DNA from: Rhodocyclaceae bacterium
GTDB lineage: Bacteria > Pseudomonadota > Gammaproteobacteria > Burkholderiales > Rhodocyclaceae
Assembly (NCBI GenBank): GCA_023230455.1
Contig: JALNXH010000017.1
Coordinates: 1 to 64,000, forward strand
DNA length: 64,000 nucleotides
Reading direction: 5' to 3'
This document shows positions 19,113 through 28,032 of the stretch, piece after piece. Within the stretch, counting starts at the first letter, position 1. Every line of letters starts with the position of its first letter. The position numbers and the translations under genes were made by a program. Under the pieces are notes generated by a model. That model was not told where the DNA came from. It saw nothing but the letters and a program-made list of their open reading frames with translations, and did not search any database.

Positions 19113-20222
19113 CTACAACAGCGCCCCGGGGTTTGTGTATTCGCGGCCGAGGGCTTCCGCGACGGCCGGATGGGTTACCTTTCCCTCGGCCACGTTCAAG
19201 CCTGCCCGCAGGTGTTCGTCTTCGGCCAGCGCCGATTGCCAGCCCTTCTCCGCGATGGCGAGAACGAAGGGCAGGGTGGCGTTGTTGAGCGCCAGTGCCG
19301 AGGTGCGTGGCACCGCGCCGGGCATGTTGGCGACGCAGTAATGCACGATGCCGTCCACGACATAGGTCGGGTTTGCATGCGTGGTCGGGCGCGAGGTTTC
19401 GCAGCACCCGCCCTGGTCGATGGCCACGTCGACGATCACCGCTCCGGGCTTCATGTGCTTGAGTAAGCGGCGGGAAATCAGATGGGGGGCAGCGGCACCC
19501 GGCAGCAGTACGGCACCGATCACCAGATCGGCGGCCATCGCGGCTTCCTCGATGGCGTGGCCCGATGCCGCAACGGTGGTTACCCGCCCGCGCCATTCGC
19601 GGTCCAGTGCGTCGAGGCGCGGGAGCGATTTGTCGAGCGCGGTGACGTCGGCGCCAAGGCCGACCGCCACGCGCACGGCATGGCTGCCGACGACGCCGGC
19701 GCCGAGTACCGCCACCTTGCCGGGCGGAACGCCGGGTACGCCGGCGAGCAGCACGCCGCGCCCGCCCATCGGTTCCATCAGGTGATAGGCGCCGACCTGC
19801 GGTGCCATGCGTCCGGCGACCGCCGACATCGGCGCCAGCAGCGGCAGACCGCCATGGGCGTCGGTCACCGTTTCGTAGGCGATGGCGATGCAGCCGGAGC
19901 GGATCAGCGCCTCGGCTTGCTTGGGGTCGGGCGCCAGATGGAGGTAGGTGAACAACATCAGCCCGGCGCGCAGATAGCCATATTCGACGGCCTGCGGCTC
20001 CTTCACCTTGACCACCAGCTCCGCGGCGGCCCAGACGGCGGCGGCTGTCGCCACGCGGGCGCCGGCCGCCGCGTAATCTTCGTCGGCGAAGCCGATTCCG
20101 ACACCGGCGCCGTGTTCGACCCAGACTTCGTGGCCGTGCGCGGTCAGTTCGCGCACTGACGCCGGCACCAGACCGACGCGGTACTCCTGAATCTTGATTT
20201 CCTTGGGTACGCCGATTCGCAT
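19113..20222 (-). CDS. ald: alanine dehydrogenase
   Basis: A 369-aa protein starting MRIGVPKEIKIQEYRVGL, the hallmark N-terminus of alanine dehydrogenase/transhydrogenase-like enzymes. Visible features: LVVKVKEP (catalytic Lys region), LFTYLHLAPD (His of the active site), the Rossmann loop VAVLGAGVVGSHAVRVAVGLG and the C-terminal NMPGAVPRTSALALNNATLP. It catalyses reversible NAD-dependent oxidative deamination of L-alanine to pyruvate and ammonium in the cytoplasm. Length is normal for the family (about 370). Monocistronic; 111 bp upstream separate it from the HD-domain gene. Confidence 0.93.
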   Translation of the reverse strand: MRIGVPKEIKIQEYRVGLVPASVRELTAHGHEVWVEHGAGVGIGFADEDYAAAGARVATAAAVWAAAELVVKVKEPQAVEYGYLRAGLMLFTYLHLAPDPKQAEALIRSGCIAIAYETVTDAHGGLPLLAPMSAVAGRMAPQVGAYHLMEPMGGRGVLLAGVPGVPPGKVAVLGAGVVGSHAVRVAVGLGADVTALDKSLPRLDALDREWRGRVTTVAASGHAIEEAAMAADLVIGAVLLPGAAAPHLISRRLLKHMKPGAVIVDVAIDQGGCCETSRPTTHANPTYVVDGIVHYCVANMPGAVPRTSALALNNATLPFVLAIAEKGWQSALAEDEHLRAGLNVAEGKVTHPAVAEALGREYTNPGALL

Positions 20223-20334
20223 GATGCCCTCCGCTATGCGTCGGACGCTATGCTACGACAGCGGCAAGCGCTTGTCGGACTTTGTGCGCCGGCGGAATCG
20301 AGTGCCGCACAGCTAAGCGGCCCCTGCCTTGCCC

Positions 20335-21459
20335 TCACTCTTCGCTTTCGTTGTCGAGGTGGGCCGGGGGCCACAGCGCCACCAGATCGAAGTCGCGCGC
20401 CAGTTCGGTATCCAGCGCGTTCCTGATGGCGTAGGCCGGTTTGCTGGTCAGCCGTTTCGGCGGCTGCGCGTGGCGCACTCCGCTGGGGGCGCGCAGGCTG
20501 CGCACCACGGGTTGGGCCGGATTCAACGTGCGCTTGATCACCACCGCCACTTCGCCGTTGGCCAGCGCCACCACGCTGCCCGGCGGATAGATGCCGACTT
20601 CGCGCATGAACACCGCGGCCAGCGCCGGGTCGATGGTTCCGCCTTGGCGGGTCAGCAGATCTTTCGCCGCCACCGCGGGCAGGGTGGCGGGGCGGTAGCT
20701 GCGTTCGGAAACCATTGCGCAGTAGCGGTCTGCCAGCGAAACCGCCTGCGCTTCGAGGCTGAGGGCGGAACCCGTCAATTTTTTTGCGTAACCGGTACCG
20801 TTGAGCATTTCGTGATGGTGCTCGACGACGTCGAGCCAGAGCGGATCGCCGACGCCGATGCTGCGCAGCATCCGGGCGCTGGCACCCGGATGCTCGATGA
20901 TGCCGCGCTTCTGTTCCGTCGTCAGCGGAGACTGCTGATGGTAGAGCGTGTCCTGCAATTCGAGCATGGCGAGGTTCATGGTCAGGGCGCCGGCCACCGC
21001 GCTTTGTCGCTGCGCCGGCGTGCGCCCCATTTCCCTGAGCAGCACTTCGGCCAGCACGGCGGCGCCGAACGCATGGCGCAGCGAATAGCGGCTGGTTTTC
21101 CTCAGCAGTATTGCGGCCAGCGCTGGGTTGCTGTCGAGTTCGCAGGTCGCCTGCAATTCCGCCGCGATGGCCAGGATGCGCTGCGGATCGGGCGTGTCGT
21201 CGCCCGCGGCGGCGATGTAATCGTCCGCTATCTGGGATATTCGCAGATAGATCGATACCCGCTCCGCCTGCCGGCAGACGATGGATTCATCTTCGATCCG
21301 GTCGAAGAAAACTCCGCGCTCGACAAGTCTGTCGATTTGCGCCTGACTTTGCAGGACATAGCCGTTGCTGAGCAGTGTGCGCCCCTGCTCATCCAGCAGA
21401 TCGAAAGCCAACACCTGTCCGGGCGACAGGTAGCCGTAGCCCAGTTTGACCAGCGCCAT
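20335..21459 (-). CDS. degenerate HD-GYP-like domain protein
   Basis: A 374-aa soluble protein. An N-terminal domain (about 1-120) precedes an HD-GYP-like helical domain: the EHHHEMLNGTGYAKKLTG segment resembles HHE..DGxGYP, and AVSLADRYCAMVSERSYRPA the following helix. The metal-binding HD dyad is missing: where active members have HDxG, this protein reads AGALTMNLAML, and GYP is GYA. So c-di-GMP hydrolysis is unlikely; it could be a binding or regulatory protein. C-terminal about 100 residues contain a beta-rich segment (VGIYPPGSVVALANGEVAVV) also seen in HD-GYP proteins. A second, intact HD-GYP protein lies at 28.0-29.1 kb. Confidence 0.78.
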   Translation of the reverse strand: MALVKLGYGYLSPGQVLAFDLLDEQGRTLLSNGYVLQSQAQIDRLVERGVFFDRIEDESIVCRQAERVSIYLRISQIADDYIAAAGDDTPDPQRILAIAAELQATCELDSNPALAAILLRKTSRYSLRHAFGAAVLAEVLLREMGRTPAQRQSAVAGALTMNLAMLELQDTLYHQQSPLTTEQKRGIIEHPGASARMLRSIGVGDPLWLDVVEHHHEMLNGTGYAKKLTGSALSLEAQAVSLADRYCAMVSERSYRPATLPAVAAKDLLTRQGGTIDPALAAVFMREVGIYPPGSVVALANGEVAVVIKRTLNPAQPVVRSLRAPSGVRHAQPPKRLTSKPAYAIRNALDTELARDFDLVALWPPAHLDNESEE

Positions 21460-21653
21460 TGCCGTTTCCCTTCATGTCGCGCTTGTGCGCGATCTAGGAT
21501 GTGTCGTCCGTTGCGGACCCCCTACTTGTTTCGGCCGCAAATGCAGAAAATGCGCCCCTGCGGCGCATTTTCGTTACGGTTCGAACGCGAAGGTCCCGGT
21601 TTCGCGGTGCGCCCCGGATGACGCTGGGGTACGTGGCGAAACGCGATTAGACC

Positions 21654-23783
21654 TCAATATTTCGGCTTTTTGGGATTTTTGCCGAATGCCGGCTTGCCTG
21701 TGCCCGATCCGGCGCTGCGGCTACCCTTGTAGGGCTTGTCGGTTTGCGGTACGCGCGATGCGCGGGGCGGGTGGTCGCCCGCCGGACGGGGTGCGCTTTC
21801 ACGGCGGGGCTTGAATTCGCGCGAGGATTCGCCGCGGCCGCGGCTTTCACCCCGACCTTCGCTCCATTCCTTGCGGAACGGCGCTTTGTCGCGGGGATTG
21901 GCATAGGGCTTGGGGGTGCCTTCGCCGGGCTCCATCAGGCGCAGGTCCATCGCGATACCGCGCAGACGTACCCGCTTGAGCAGGGCGAGGATGTCGTTCG
22001 GCAGGCTGTCGGGCAACTCCACGGTGCAGTAGTCGTCGAACAGGTCGATCTGGCCGATGAAGCGGCTTTCGATTCCCGCCTCGTTGGCGATCGCGCCGAC
22101 GATGTCTTTCGGCGTCACGCCCGCGCTGCGGCCGGCGGCGACGCGGTAGCGCGCCTTGCCGAAACCGCTGTCGCGGCGCGCAGGACGCGGGGCTTCTTCG
22201 CGGCGGGGGGCGCGCTCGGGAGCGGCTTCCGCCGCCTGGAGCTTTTCGCGCAGCGCCTGTTGCTTGCGTTCCTGCTTGGCGCGGCGCTCTTCGGCCCAGG
22301 GGTCGTCGGGGTTCGCGGCCGGCGCAGCGACCACGGCCGACAACGGGGGCGCCGCCGGGGTTTCAACGTGCGGGGTGGTCGGCATCCGGCTGGGCGCGAC
22401 GGTGGCGGCCGGTGCCGCCGCCTGAACCTGTGGGCGGCGGCGCTCGCCGTAGCCGTCCGGCAGCAGCGGCCGCTCCTTTTGTGCGAGCCAGGCCAGCGCT
22501 GCGGCGATTTCCACCGTTTCGACTTTCTGTTCGCGCTCGATCTGGCTGACGACATCGACCAGGAAACCCAGATCCTCGCTGTTCAGCACGTCGGTGACCT
22601 GGCGCTTGAACAGGGCGACGCGGCGATCGGCGACGGCCTCCGCGCTGGGCAGCTGCATCGGTTCGATCGGCTGGCGGGTGGCGTGCTCGATCATCTTCAG
22701 CATGCGCCGCTCGCGTGGCGAGATGAACAGGATCGCGTTGCCCGAACGCCCGGCGCGGCCGGTGCGGCCGATGCGATGCACATAGGCCTCGGTGTCGTAG
22801 GGAATGTCGTAGTTGATGACGTGGCTGACGCGCGGCACGTCGATGCCGCGAGCGGCGACATCGGTGGCGACGACGATGTCCACGCCGCCGCTCTTGAGTT
22901 GTTCGATCACCCGTTCGCGGTGCGCCTGCTGCATGTCGCCGTTGAGGGCAGTGGCTTTGTAGCCGCGGGCTTCGAGTTTTTCGGCGAGTTCCACGGTGGC
23001 TGTCTTGGTGCGGACGAAGATCAACGCGGCGTCGAACTCCTCCTCGACTTCGAGGATGCGGGTCAGCGCGTCGAGCTTGTGGGTGCCGGTGACCTGCCAG
23101 TAGCGCTGGCGGATGGCGGTGACGGTGGAAGTCGCCGCCTTGATCTTGATTTCCTGCGGCTCGCGCAGGTGGGCGCGGGCGACGCGGCGGATGGCCTCCG
23201 GCATGGTGGCCGAAAACAGCGCTGTCTGGCGGCCGGCGGGCGTGTGTTCGAGAATCCATTCGACGTCGTCGATGAAGCCCATGCGCAGCATTTCGTCGGC
23301 CTCGTCGAGCACCAGCATCTTCAGCTTGTCGAAGGACAGGCTCTTGCGCTCGATATGGTCCATGACGCGGCCGGGTGTGCCGACGATGACATGCACGCCG
23401 CGTTCGAGGTTGCGCAGTTGCACCACCATGCTCTGTCCGCCGTAGATCGGCAGCACATGGAAGCCGGGCAGGAAGCGGGCGTACTTTTGCAGCGCCTCGG
23501 CCACCTGGATCGCCAGTTCCCGGGTCGGCGTCAGCACCAGCGCCTGCGGCTTGCGCTGCGCCAGATCGAGGCCTTGCAGCAGCGGCAGGGCGAAGGCGGC
23601 GGTTTTGCCGGTGCCGGTCTGCGCCTCGCCGAGGATGTCGTGGCCGGCCAGCAGCGGCGGAATGCACGCCGCCTGGATCGGCGACGGATTTTCGTAGCCG
23701 ACGGCGTCCAGCGCCTGCAACAGGGAAGAGGATAGGCCAAGCTGGTCGAAGCGTTCGACCGGAGCGGAAATGGGGGATGACAT
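21654..23783 (-). CDS. deaD: DEAD-box ATP-dependent RNA helicase, DeaD/CsdA type
   Basis: A 709-aa helicase. Motifs in order: Q motif with FDQLGLSSSLLQAL, I AQTGTGKT, Ia PTRELA, II DEAD (VLDEADEMLRMGF), III SAT, V ATDVAARGID and VI HRIGRTGRAGRSG. After the two RecA domains come an extended linker (residues about 440-530, Pro/Ala and charged), then a DbpA/CsdA-type RNA-binding RRM (VTPKDIVGAIANEAGIESRF ... DLFDDYCTVELP) and a basic, Arg/Ser/Gly-rich tail ending FGKNPKKPKY. These helicases remodel structured RNA in ribosome assembly and cold adaptation. Length is at the long end because of the linker and tail. Monocistronic. Confidence 0.92.
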   Translation of the reverse strand: MSSPISAPVERFDQLGLSSSLLQALDAVGYENPSPIQAACIPPLLAGHDILGEAQTGTGKTAAFALPLLQGLDLAQRKPQALVLTPTRELAIQVAEALQKYARFLPGFHVLPIYGGQSMVVQLRNLERGVHVIVGTPGRVMDHIERKSLSFDKLKMLVLDEADEMLRMGFIDDVEWILEHTPAGRQTALFSATMPEAIRRVARAHLREPQEIKIKAATSTVTAIRQRYWQVTGTHKLDALTRILEVEEEFDAALIFVRTKTATVELAEKLEARGYKATALNGDMQQAHRERVIEQLKSGGVDIVVATDVAARGIDVPRVSHVINYDIPYDTEAYVHRIGRTGRAGRSGNAILFISPRERRMLKMIEHATRQPIEPMQLPSAEAVADRRVALFKRQVTDVLNSEDLGFLVDVVSQIEREQKVETVEIAAALAWLAQKERPLLPDGYGERRRPQVQAAAPAATVAPSRMPTTPHVETPAAPPLSAVVAAPAANPDDPWAEERRAKQERKQQALREKLQAAEAAPERAPRREEAPRPARRDSGFGKARYRVAAGRSAGVTPKDIVGAIANEAGIESRFIGQIDLFDDYCTVELPDSLPNDILALLKRVRLRGIAMDLRLMEPGEGTPKPYANPRDKAPFRKEWSEGRGESRGRGESSREFKPRRESAPRPAGDHPPRASRVPQTDKPYKGSRSAGSGTGKPAFGKNPKKPKY

Positions 23784-23892
23784 GACGGCGGGGCCGCGGG
23801 GAGCGGCTTACTGAGAGGGGGAGGCGCGCGATTCTACCAGCCGGCCGCCACGAACCTCCGATTATCTGCTCGTGGCGCCGCGGTGGCGGCGC

Positions 23893-24421
23893 TCAAAGCC
23901 AGCCGGCGGCCCCCAGCAGCGCGCCGCCGGCGAGCAGCCAGAGCGGGTTTGCGCGGCTGCGCAGCGCAATCAGCGCGCTGGCCAGCGTCAGCGCGGCGCT
24001 GGCCGTCGTGCGGTCGGCCAATCCGGCCATGATCCAGGCGGTGCAGGCGACCAGGCCGACGGTGAGCGGAGCGATGCCGTGCTGGATGCGACGGCGCCAG
24101 GGGCGATCGCGAAAGGCCGTCCACAGCCGGCTGACGGCGTAGGTCAGCGCCGCGCCCGGCAGTGACATGGCGAGGGGTGGCGACCAGCGCGCCGGCGATG
24201 CCGGCCACGTGCCAGCCGATCAGGGTGACGAACAGCACGTTGGGGCCCGGTGCGCCCTGGGCGATGGCGAAGTAGTCGACGAACTCGCGTTCGCTGAGCC
24301 AGTGCAACTGTTCGACCGCGACGCGATGGATTTCCGGCGTCACGGCGCCGATGCCGCCGAAGGCCAGCAGCGAGAGCAGGGCGAAATTCGCCGCGAGGGC
24401 GAGCAGCAGTGCCGGAGTCAT
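23893..24421 (-). pseudogene. chrA: chromate-transporter (CHR) subunit gene with a frameshift
   Basis: The frame from ATG 24421 encodes the CHR N-terminus (LLAFGGIGAVTPEIHRVAVE, FAIAQGAPGPNVLFVTLIGW) for about 80 residues and then turns into Arg/His-rich nonsense. The true continuation lies one base out of phase on the same strand, from LPGAALTYAVSRLWTAF to the end near 23893. The break coincides with a GGGG run on the plus strand at 24174-24177; removing one base restores one continuous protein of about 175 residues. It is therefore either a genuine single-base disruption or an error in a homopolymer. The intact partner subunit is encoded at 24530-25069, as expected for the two-gene short-CHR arrangement. 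Confidence 0.75.
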
Positions 24422-24529
24422 TCGGCTACCCTTCCCCGGCCCCTCCGCACGGGAGGAGGTGACGGCGGTTCGCCGGTAAGGCCTGCGCCTTGTTTGGCCT
24501 GTGCCCCTGCGGACGGCCGTGCGCGACGC

Positions 24530-25069
24530 TCATGCCTCGTCCGGCGCCAGCAGAATGCTTGCCGCCGCGAGCAGCGGCATGGCCCAGACCAGCGGCAGGC
24601 GCAGGGCGCCGACGGCGCCGAAGGTGAGCATGACGAAGACCGGCGCATGCCACGGTTTGCGTTTGCGTCGAAGCAGGGGCCGCGCCATCTTTATTGCCAT
24701 CGCCGCGATCAGTCCGGCGGCGACGGCGGCGATGCCGTCGAGGGCGCCGCTCAGCGTCGGCAATGCCCGGTAGCGCGCATAGACGCCGCCGAGGACCAGC
24801 ACGATCGCCACCGGCAGGATATAGAGGCCGAGAAAGGCCGCCGCCGCACCGGCCACCCCGTGGAAACGGCTGCCCACCGCGACCGCCAGGTTGCCGACGT
24901 TCGGACCGGGGAGAAACTGGCAGAGACCGAGCTGTTCGGTAAATTCCTCGTCGCTCAGCCAGCTGCGGCGCTCCACCAGTTCGCGGCGCGCCCAGGGCAG
25001 CACGCCGCCGAAGGCATGCAGGGCGATGCGCTGGAAGGCGAGATAAAGGTCGAGCAGGTTCGGCGCCAT
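24530..25069 (-). CDS. chromate transporter, CHR domain protein
   Basis: A 179-aa short-chain CHR protein starting at ATG 25069 (MAPNLLDLYLAFQRIALHAFGG). CHR signatures are seen: FGGVLPWARRELVERRSWLSDEEF and LCQFLPGPNVGNLAV (PGPN motif), then hydrophobic helices. Short CHR proteins occur in pairs and together form the equivalent of long ChrA, proposed to export chromate. The second subunit follows 108 bp downstream but is frameshifted. The longer frame upstream to 25117 is unlikely because no ribosome-binding site precedes it. If the partner is really broken, this subunit may no longer function. Confidence 0.85.
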   Translation of the reverse strand: MAPNLLDLYLAFQRIALHAFGGVLPWARRELVERRSWLSDEEFTEQLGLCQFLPGPNVGNLAVAVGSRFHGVAGAAAAFLGLYILPVAIVLVLGGVYARYRALPTLSGALDGIAAVAAGLIAAMAIKMARPLLRRKRKPWHAPVFVMLTFGAVGALRLPLVWAMPLLAAASILLAPDEA

Positions 25070-25131
25070 CTGCGCAGTGTAAGGGCCGTGGCGGCAACCC
25101 ACGCACGTTCGTTGCACAGCTCACCGCGGGG

Positions 25132-25147
25132 TTAAGATTTTCTTAAG
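25132..25147 (+). promoter_or_regulatory. candidate response-regulator box (TTAAG direct repeat)
   Basis: TTAAG at 25132-25136 and 25143-25147, 11 bp apart (one helical turn), about 70 bp before the start of the secreted-protein gene at 25218. This spacing resembles PmrA/QseB-type boxes (CTTAAG repeats). The same stretch is also a small palindrome TTAAGA-TTT-TCTTAA. Only the pattern supports it. Confidence 0.35.
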
Positions 25148-25217
25148 ACAGGCCGCGTAGGGTGAGTGGCCTCGACACTCCGTTCAACCCTGCAACGCCA
25201 ACTCTATTGGAGGCACC

Positions 25218-25718
25218 ATGCGCGCGATTTTCCGTCCGTTCCACAGCAACCTGTTCACCGCCCTTTGCCTTGCCGCGGCGTTCCTCGGCGCCAAGCCGTT
25301 GCCCGCCGCGGCGCGTGAGAAAACCGAAACCGCGTCGCCTATTCATGCGGCGGCTCCGGCCGACGCCCGGATGGCGACCGACGCCGTCTTGCGAAATGGG
25401 ATGGAGGCTATTTCCGGTAGCCTCGGTCGCCGCATCGAGGCGATCGAAAAGGGCCGGCTGGCGGGGCAGGACTATGTCGAGCTGGCGAACCAGACGGAAG
25501 CCCAACTGAGTGCGATTGTGAAAAACTGCAAGCTCGAACCGAAAGCCGACAGCACCTTTCACGCCATCCTCGCCGACATGAATCATGCGGTCGAGCTGAT
25601 GCGTGGAAAAAAGGTCGAGTTGCAGCGTACCGGGGCGCTGGCGCTCGGCCAGGCGTTGCGCAACTACGGCAAATATTTCGACCATCCCGGATGGGGCTGG
25701 CCGTCGGCGAAGCAATAG
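25218..25718 (+). CDS. small secreted protein of unknown function
   Basis: A 166-aa protein with a signal peptide (positively charged MRAIFRPFHSN, hydrophobic LFTALCLAAAFLG, probable cleavage after PAAA near residue 33). The mature part is predicted mostly helical (AVLRNGMEAISGSLGRRIEA; YVELANQTEAQLSAIVKNC) with a single Cys and a conserved-looking C-terminus NYGKYFDHPGWGWP, suggesting a periplasmic four-helix protein. I do not recognise a named family. A good ribosome-binding site, TTGGAGG, sits 4-5 nt before the ATG, and a possible response-regulator box lies upstream. It is divergent from the chromate-transporter pair. Confidence 0.75.
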   Translation: MRAIFRPFHSNLFTALCLAAAFLGAKPLPAAAREKTETASPIHAAAPADARMATDAVLRNGMEAISGSLGRRIEAIEKGRLAGQDYVELANQTEAQLSAIVKNCKLEPKADSTFHAILADMNHAVELMRGKKVELQRTGALALGQALRNYGKYFDHPGWGWPSAKQ

Positions 25719-25742
25719 GCCGACCAATCCTTCGCAGCGAAG

Positions 25743-27467
25743 TCAGGTCGATGCGTTCACCGCGACCTCGATCCAACCGCGTACGCTGTTGATGAACCAG
25801 AGCCGCGTGGCGCGGGCCAGATCGTCGCGGGTCAGCACGGCTTCCTCGATTGCGCCGGATTCGAGCAGTTCTGCACGCAGCACTCCGGGCAGCAGGCCGC
25901 AGGCCAGCGGCGGCGTCAGGCGGCGACCGGCAATCTCCGCCACCAGGTTGCCGCGGGTGAATTCGGTCAACTCGCCGCGCACGTTGTAGAGCAGCGTGTC
26001 GAAGCGGCCGGGCGTCGGCGCATGGGCGGCATAGGGTGTGCGGTCGCTGGTTTTGTGGCGCAGGCGCTCGTCGTCGGCCACCGGGCTCAAGGCCAGGGCG
26101 ACGGCGAGCGGTGCCGTTGGCGCTTCCAGCGCGAAGGCTTCGAGTTGCGGCACGCCTGCGCGGTTTACCTGCAGGCGTACCCGCCAGGTGCCGGCGGCAT
26201 GCTTTTTTGCCAGGGCATCGAGCGCCGCTTCGACACGGCCCGGTTCCAGCACGAAACCGAAATGTCCGGCGCTGGCGGCGAGGCGGTGCAGGTGGCGTTC
26301 GCGTAGCCAGTACGCGCCATCCTCTAGGCGGAGGGTTTCGAGCAGCGAAAAATCGGCGCCGGCGCGCAGCAGGAAGCGGCGTTTTACCTGCCATTCGGCG
26401 AATTCCGCCGCCGCCTGGGAATCCAGCGTGATGCCGCTGCCGATACCGGCCTCGGCGCATCCCGCGGACACGGTGACGGTGCGGATGCCGACGTTGAAGG
26501 TGGCGTGGCCGCCGGGGCGGATGATGCCGAGCGCGCCGCAGTAGGCGCCGCGCGGCGAATGTTCGCCGGCGGCGATGGACTGCATGGCCGCCAGTTTGGG
26601 TGCGCCGGTGATCGAACCGCAGGGAAACAGCGCGGCGAAAACGTCGGTCAACGCCACCTCCGGGCGCGTCAGGCATTCCACCGTCGAGGTCATCTGCCAG
26701 GCGGTGGGTAGCGCTTCGATCTCGAACAACCGCGGTACCCGCACCGTGCCGGTCTGCGCCAGACGCGCCAGATCGTTGCGCAGCAGGTCGACGATCATCA
26801 GGTTCTCCGCGCGCTCCTTCGACGAGGCCAGCAGCGCGCTTGCGGCGGCGCCGTCGGCGGCGGGACTGGCATGGCGCGGCGCCGTGCCTTTCATCGGACG
26901 GGTAGCGAGCCGTCCGTCGGTGCTCCAGTCGAAGAACAGCTCGGGCGAGACCGACAGCAGTTGCCACGCCCCGCCGTCCAGATAGAGGCAGTAGCCATTG
27001 GGTTGGGTGGCGGCGAGGGCACGATGGAAGGCGCGGGGATCGCCGGAAAAGGCGGCGCGGTAGCGGGCGCTGTGGTTGTTCTGATAGTAGCGCCCGGCGC
27101 GGATGTCGGCGCGGATGCGCTCGACGTCGGCGGCGAACTCGGGGCCGTCGAGTTCGCCGTGCCAGGCGGCGCAATCGAAGGTTCCTGCGGCCTCGAGGTT
27201 GCTTTCGTCGGCCGCGGCGAAGGCTGCAAACCAGGCCAGCGGCAGGTCGGTGCGCGGCGGGCGTACTTTCATCGCCGCATCGAACGCCGGCGCTGCCTCG
27301 TAGGCGACGAATCCGACGACCCAGCGCCCGCGTCCTGCCTCGGTCGCGGCTGCGGCGATGGCGGCGGGGACGTCGGCAAGGTTTCTTGCCTCGTGGAGCG
27401 CCACCGGGTTGGCAAACGAGCAGCGCAGCCGACCGGCGGCAGCGGGGAAATCGATTTCGGCGAACAT
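25743..27467 (-). CDS. pabBC: fused aminodeoxychorismate synthase component I / aminodeoxychorismate lyase
   Basis: A 574-aa bifunctional protein from ATG 27467. Residues 1 to about 350 are PabB (chorismate-binding): KERAENLMIVDLLRNDLARL and PCGSITGAPKLAAMQSI are the family signatures. From about 360 a PabC-like class IV PLP aminotransferase-fold domain follows, with RHKTSDRTPY carrying the likely PLP lysine and ELTEFTRGNLVAEIAGR. The protein makes p-aminobenzoate from chorismate for folate synthesis together with a glutamine amidotransferase (PabA/TrpG) that is not in the window. Such fusions are frequent in betaproteobacteria. The open frame continues far upstream but without homology; the chosen start gives the usual N-terminus. 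Confidence 0.9.
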   Translation of the reverse strand: MFAEIDFPAAAGRLRCSFANPVALHEARNLADVPAAIAAAATEAGRGRWVVGFVAYEAAPAFDAAMKVRPPRTDLPLAWFAAFAAADESNLEAAGTFDCAAWHGELDGPEFAADVERIRADIRAGRYYQNNHSARYRAAFSGDPRAFHRALAATQPNGYCLYLDGGAWQLLSVSPELFFDWSTDGRLATRPMKGTAPRHASPAADGAAASALLASSKERAENLMIVDLLRNDLARLAQTGTVRVPRLFEIEALPTAWQMTSTVECLTRPEVALTDVFAALFPCGSITGAPKLAAMQSIAAGEHSPRGAYCGALGIIRPGGHATFNVGIRTVTVSAGCAEAGIGSGITLDSQAAAEFAEWQVKRRFLLRAGADFSLLETLRLEDGAYWLRERHLHRLAASAGHFGFVLEPGRVEAALDALAKKHAAGTWRVRLQVNRAGVPQLEAFALEAPTAPLAVALALSPVADDERLRHKTSDRTPYAAHAPTPGRFDTLLYNVRGELTEFTRGNLVAEIAGRRLTPPLACGLLPGVLRAELLESGAIEEAVLTRDDLARATRLWFINSVRGWIEVAVNAST

Positions 27468-27574
27468 GGCGCGGAGTGTAACTGGCGGCGCCGTTTCTCT
27501 TGCACTGCGGCAAACCACCGCGCTTTCCTTGCCTACAGTGGAACTGGATAGCGAAACCGAGGGAGGAGATGGAT

Positions 27575-27913
27575 ATGTGCTGGAAAAACTTGCAGGACCG
27601 GGCGTCGGAGCTCGGATTGAGCGTCGAGTACCGTATTTGCGCAGAGCCGCAGCGGGGGATGGTGCCGGATATGGCCGAAACCAAGGGATCGGGGTGGATG
27701 CTGGTCGGTAATTACGACCATGTTGCCGGAATCTGGGCGAAGCCGGTGACCGAGGCGGCACGGCGCCTGTCGCCGCGGCATGTTGCCGAAATGCTGGCCG
27801 ATTGCGACGTTTTCGTCGAAACGGTCGGCGATTACGATGCCGATTATTTTGCGGCGGCTGCACCGTTCCGCGCCGCGATGAACCATCCGGAATGGGGGTG
27901 CATGCTGGCGTAG
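27575..27913 (+). CDS. small conserved-looking protein of unknown function
   Basis: A 112-aa acidic protein, MCWKNLQDRASELGLSVEYR through NHPEWGCMLA. No family is recognised. It has a C-terminal region rich in Asp/Tyr/Phe (DCDVFVETVGDYDADYF) and no signal peptide. Two in-frame ATGs occur; the second (27575) is chosen because GGAGG at 27562-27566 is correctly spaced for it but almost abuts the first (27569). It is a free-standing gene, divergent from pabBC, and closed by a textbook intrinsic terminator, which supports its reality. Confidence 0.65.
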   Translation: MCWKNLQDRASELGLSVEYRICAEPQRGMVPDMAETKGSGWMLVGNYDHVAGIWAKPVTEAARRLSPRHVAEMLADCDVFVETVGDYDADYFAAAAPFRAAMNHPEWGCMLA

Positions 27914-27938
27914 GCGCTACAGCCATCGAGTCATCCGG

Positions 27939-27964
27939 GCCGCCCGCAGGGCGGCTCTTTTTTT
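27939..27964 (+). terminator. intrinsic terminator after the 112-aa gene
   Basis: Stem GCCGCCC/GGGCGGC with loop GCA at 27939-27955 followed by TCTTTTTTT. A classic Rho-independent terminator for the plus-strand gene ending at 27913. Confidence 0.88.
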
Positions 27965-28032
27965 GTCTTATGGCCTTGCGGCAGGTGCGAGCGGCTAAGA
28001 TAGCGGCGGCATTTCATACACCGGAGTTATCA

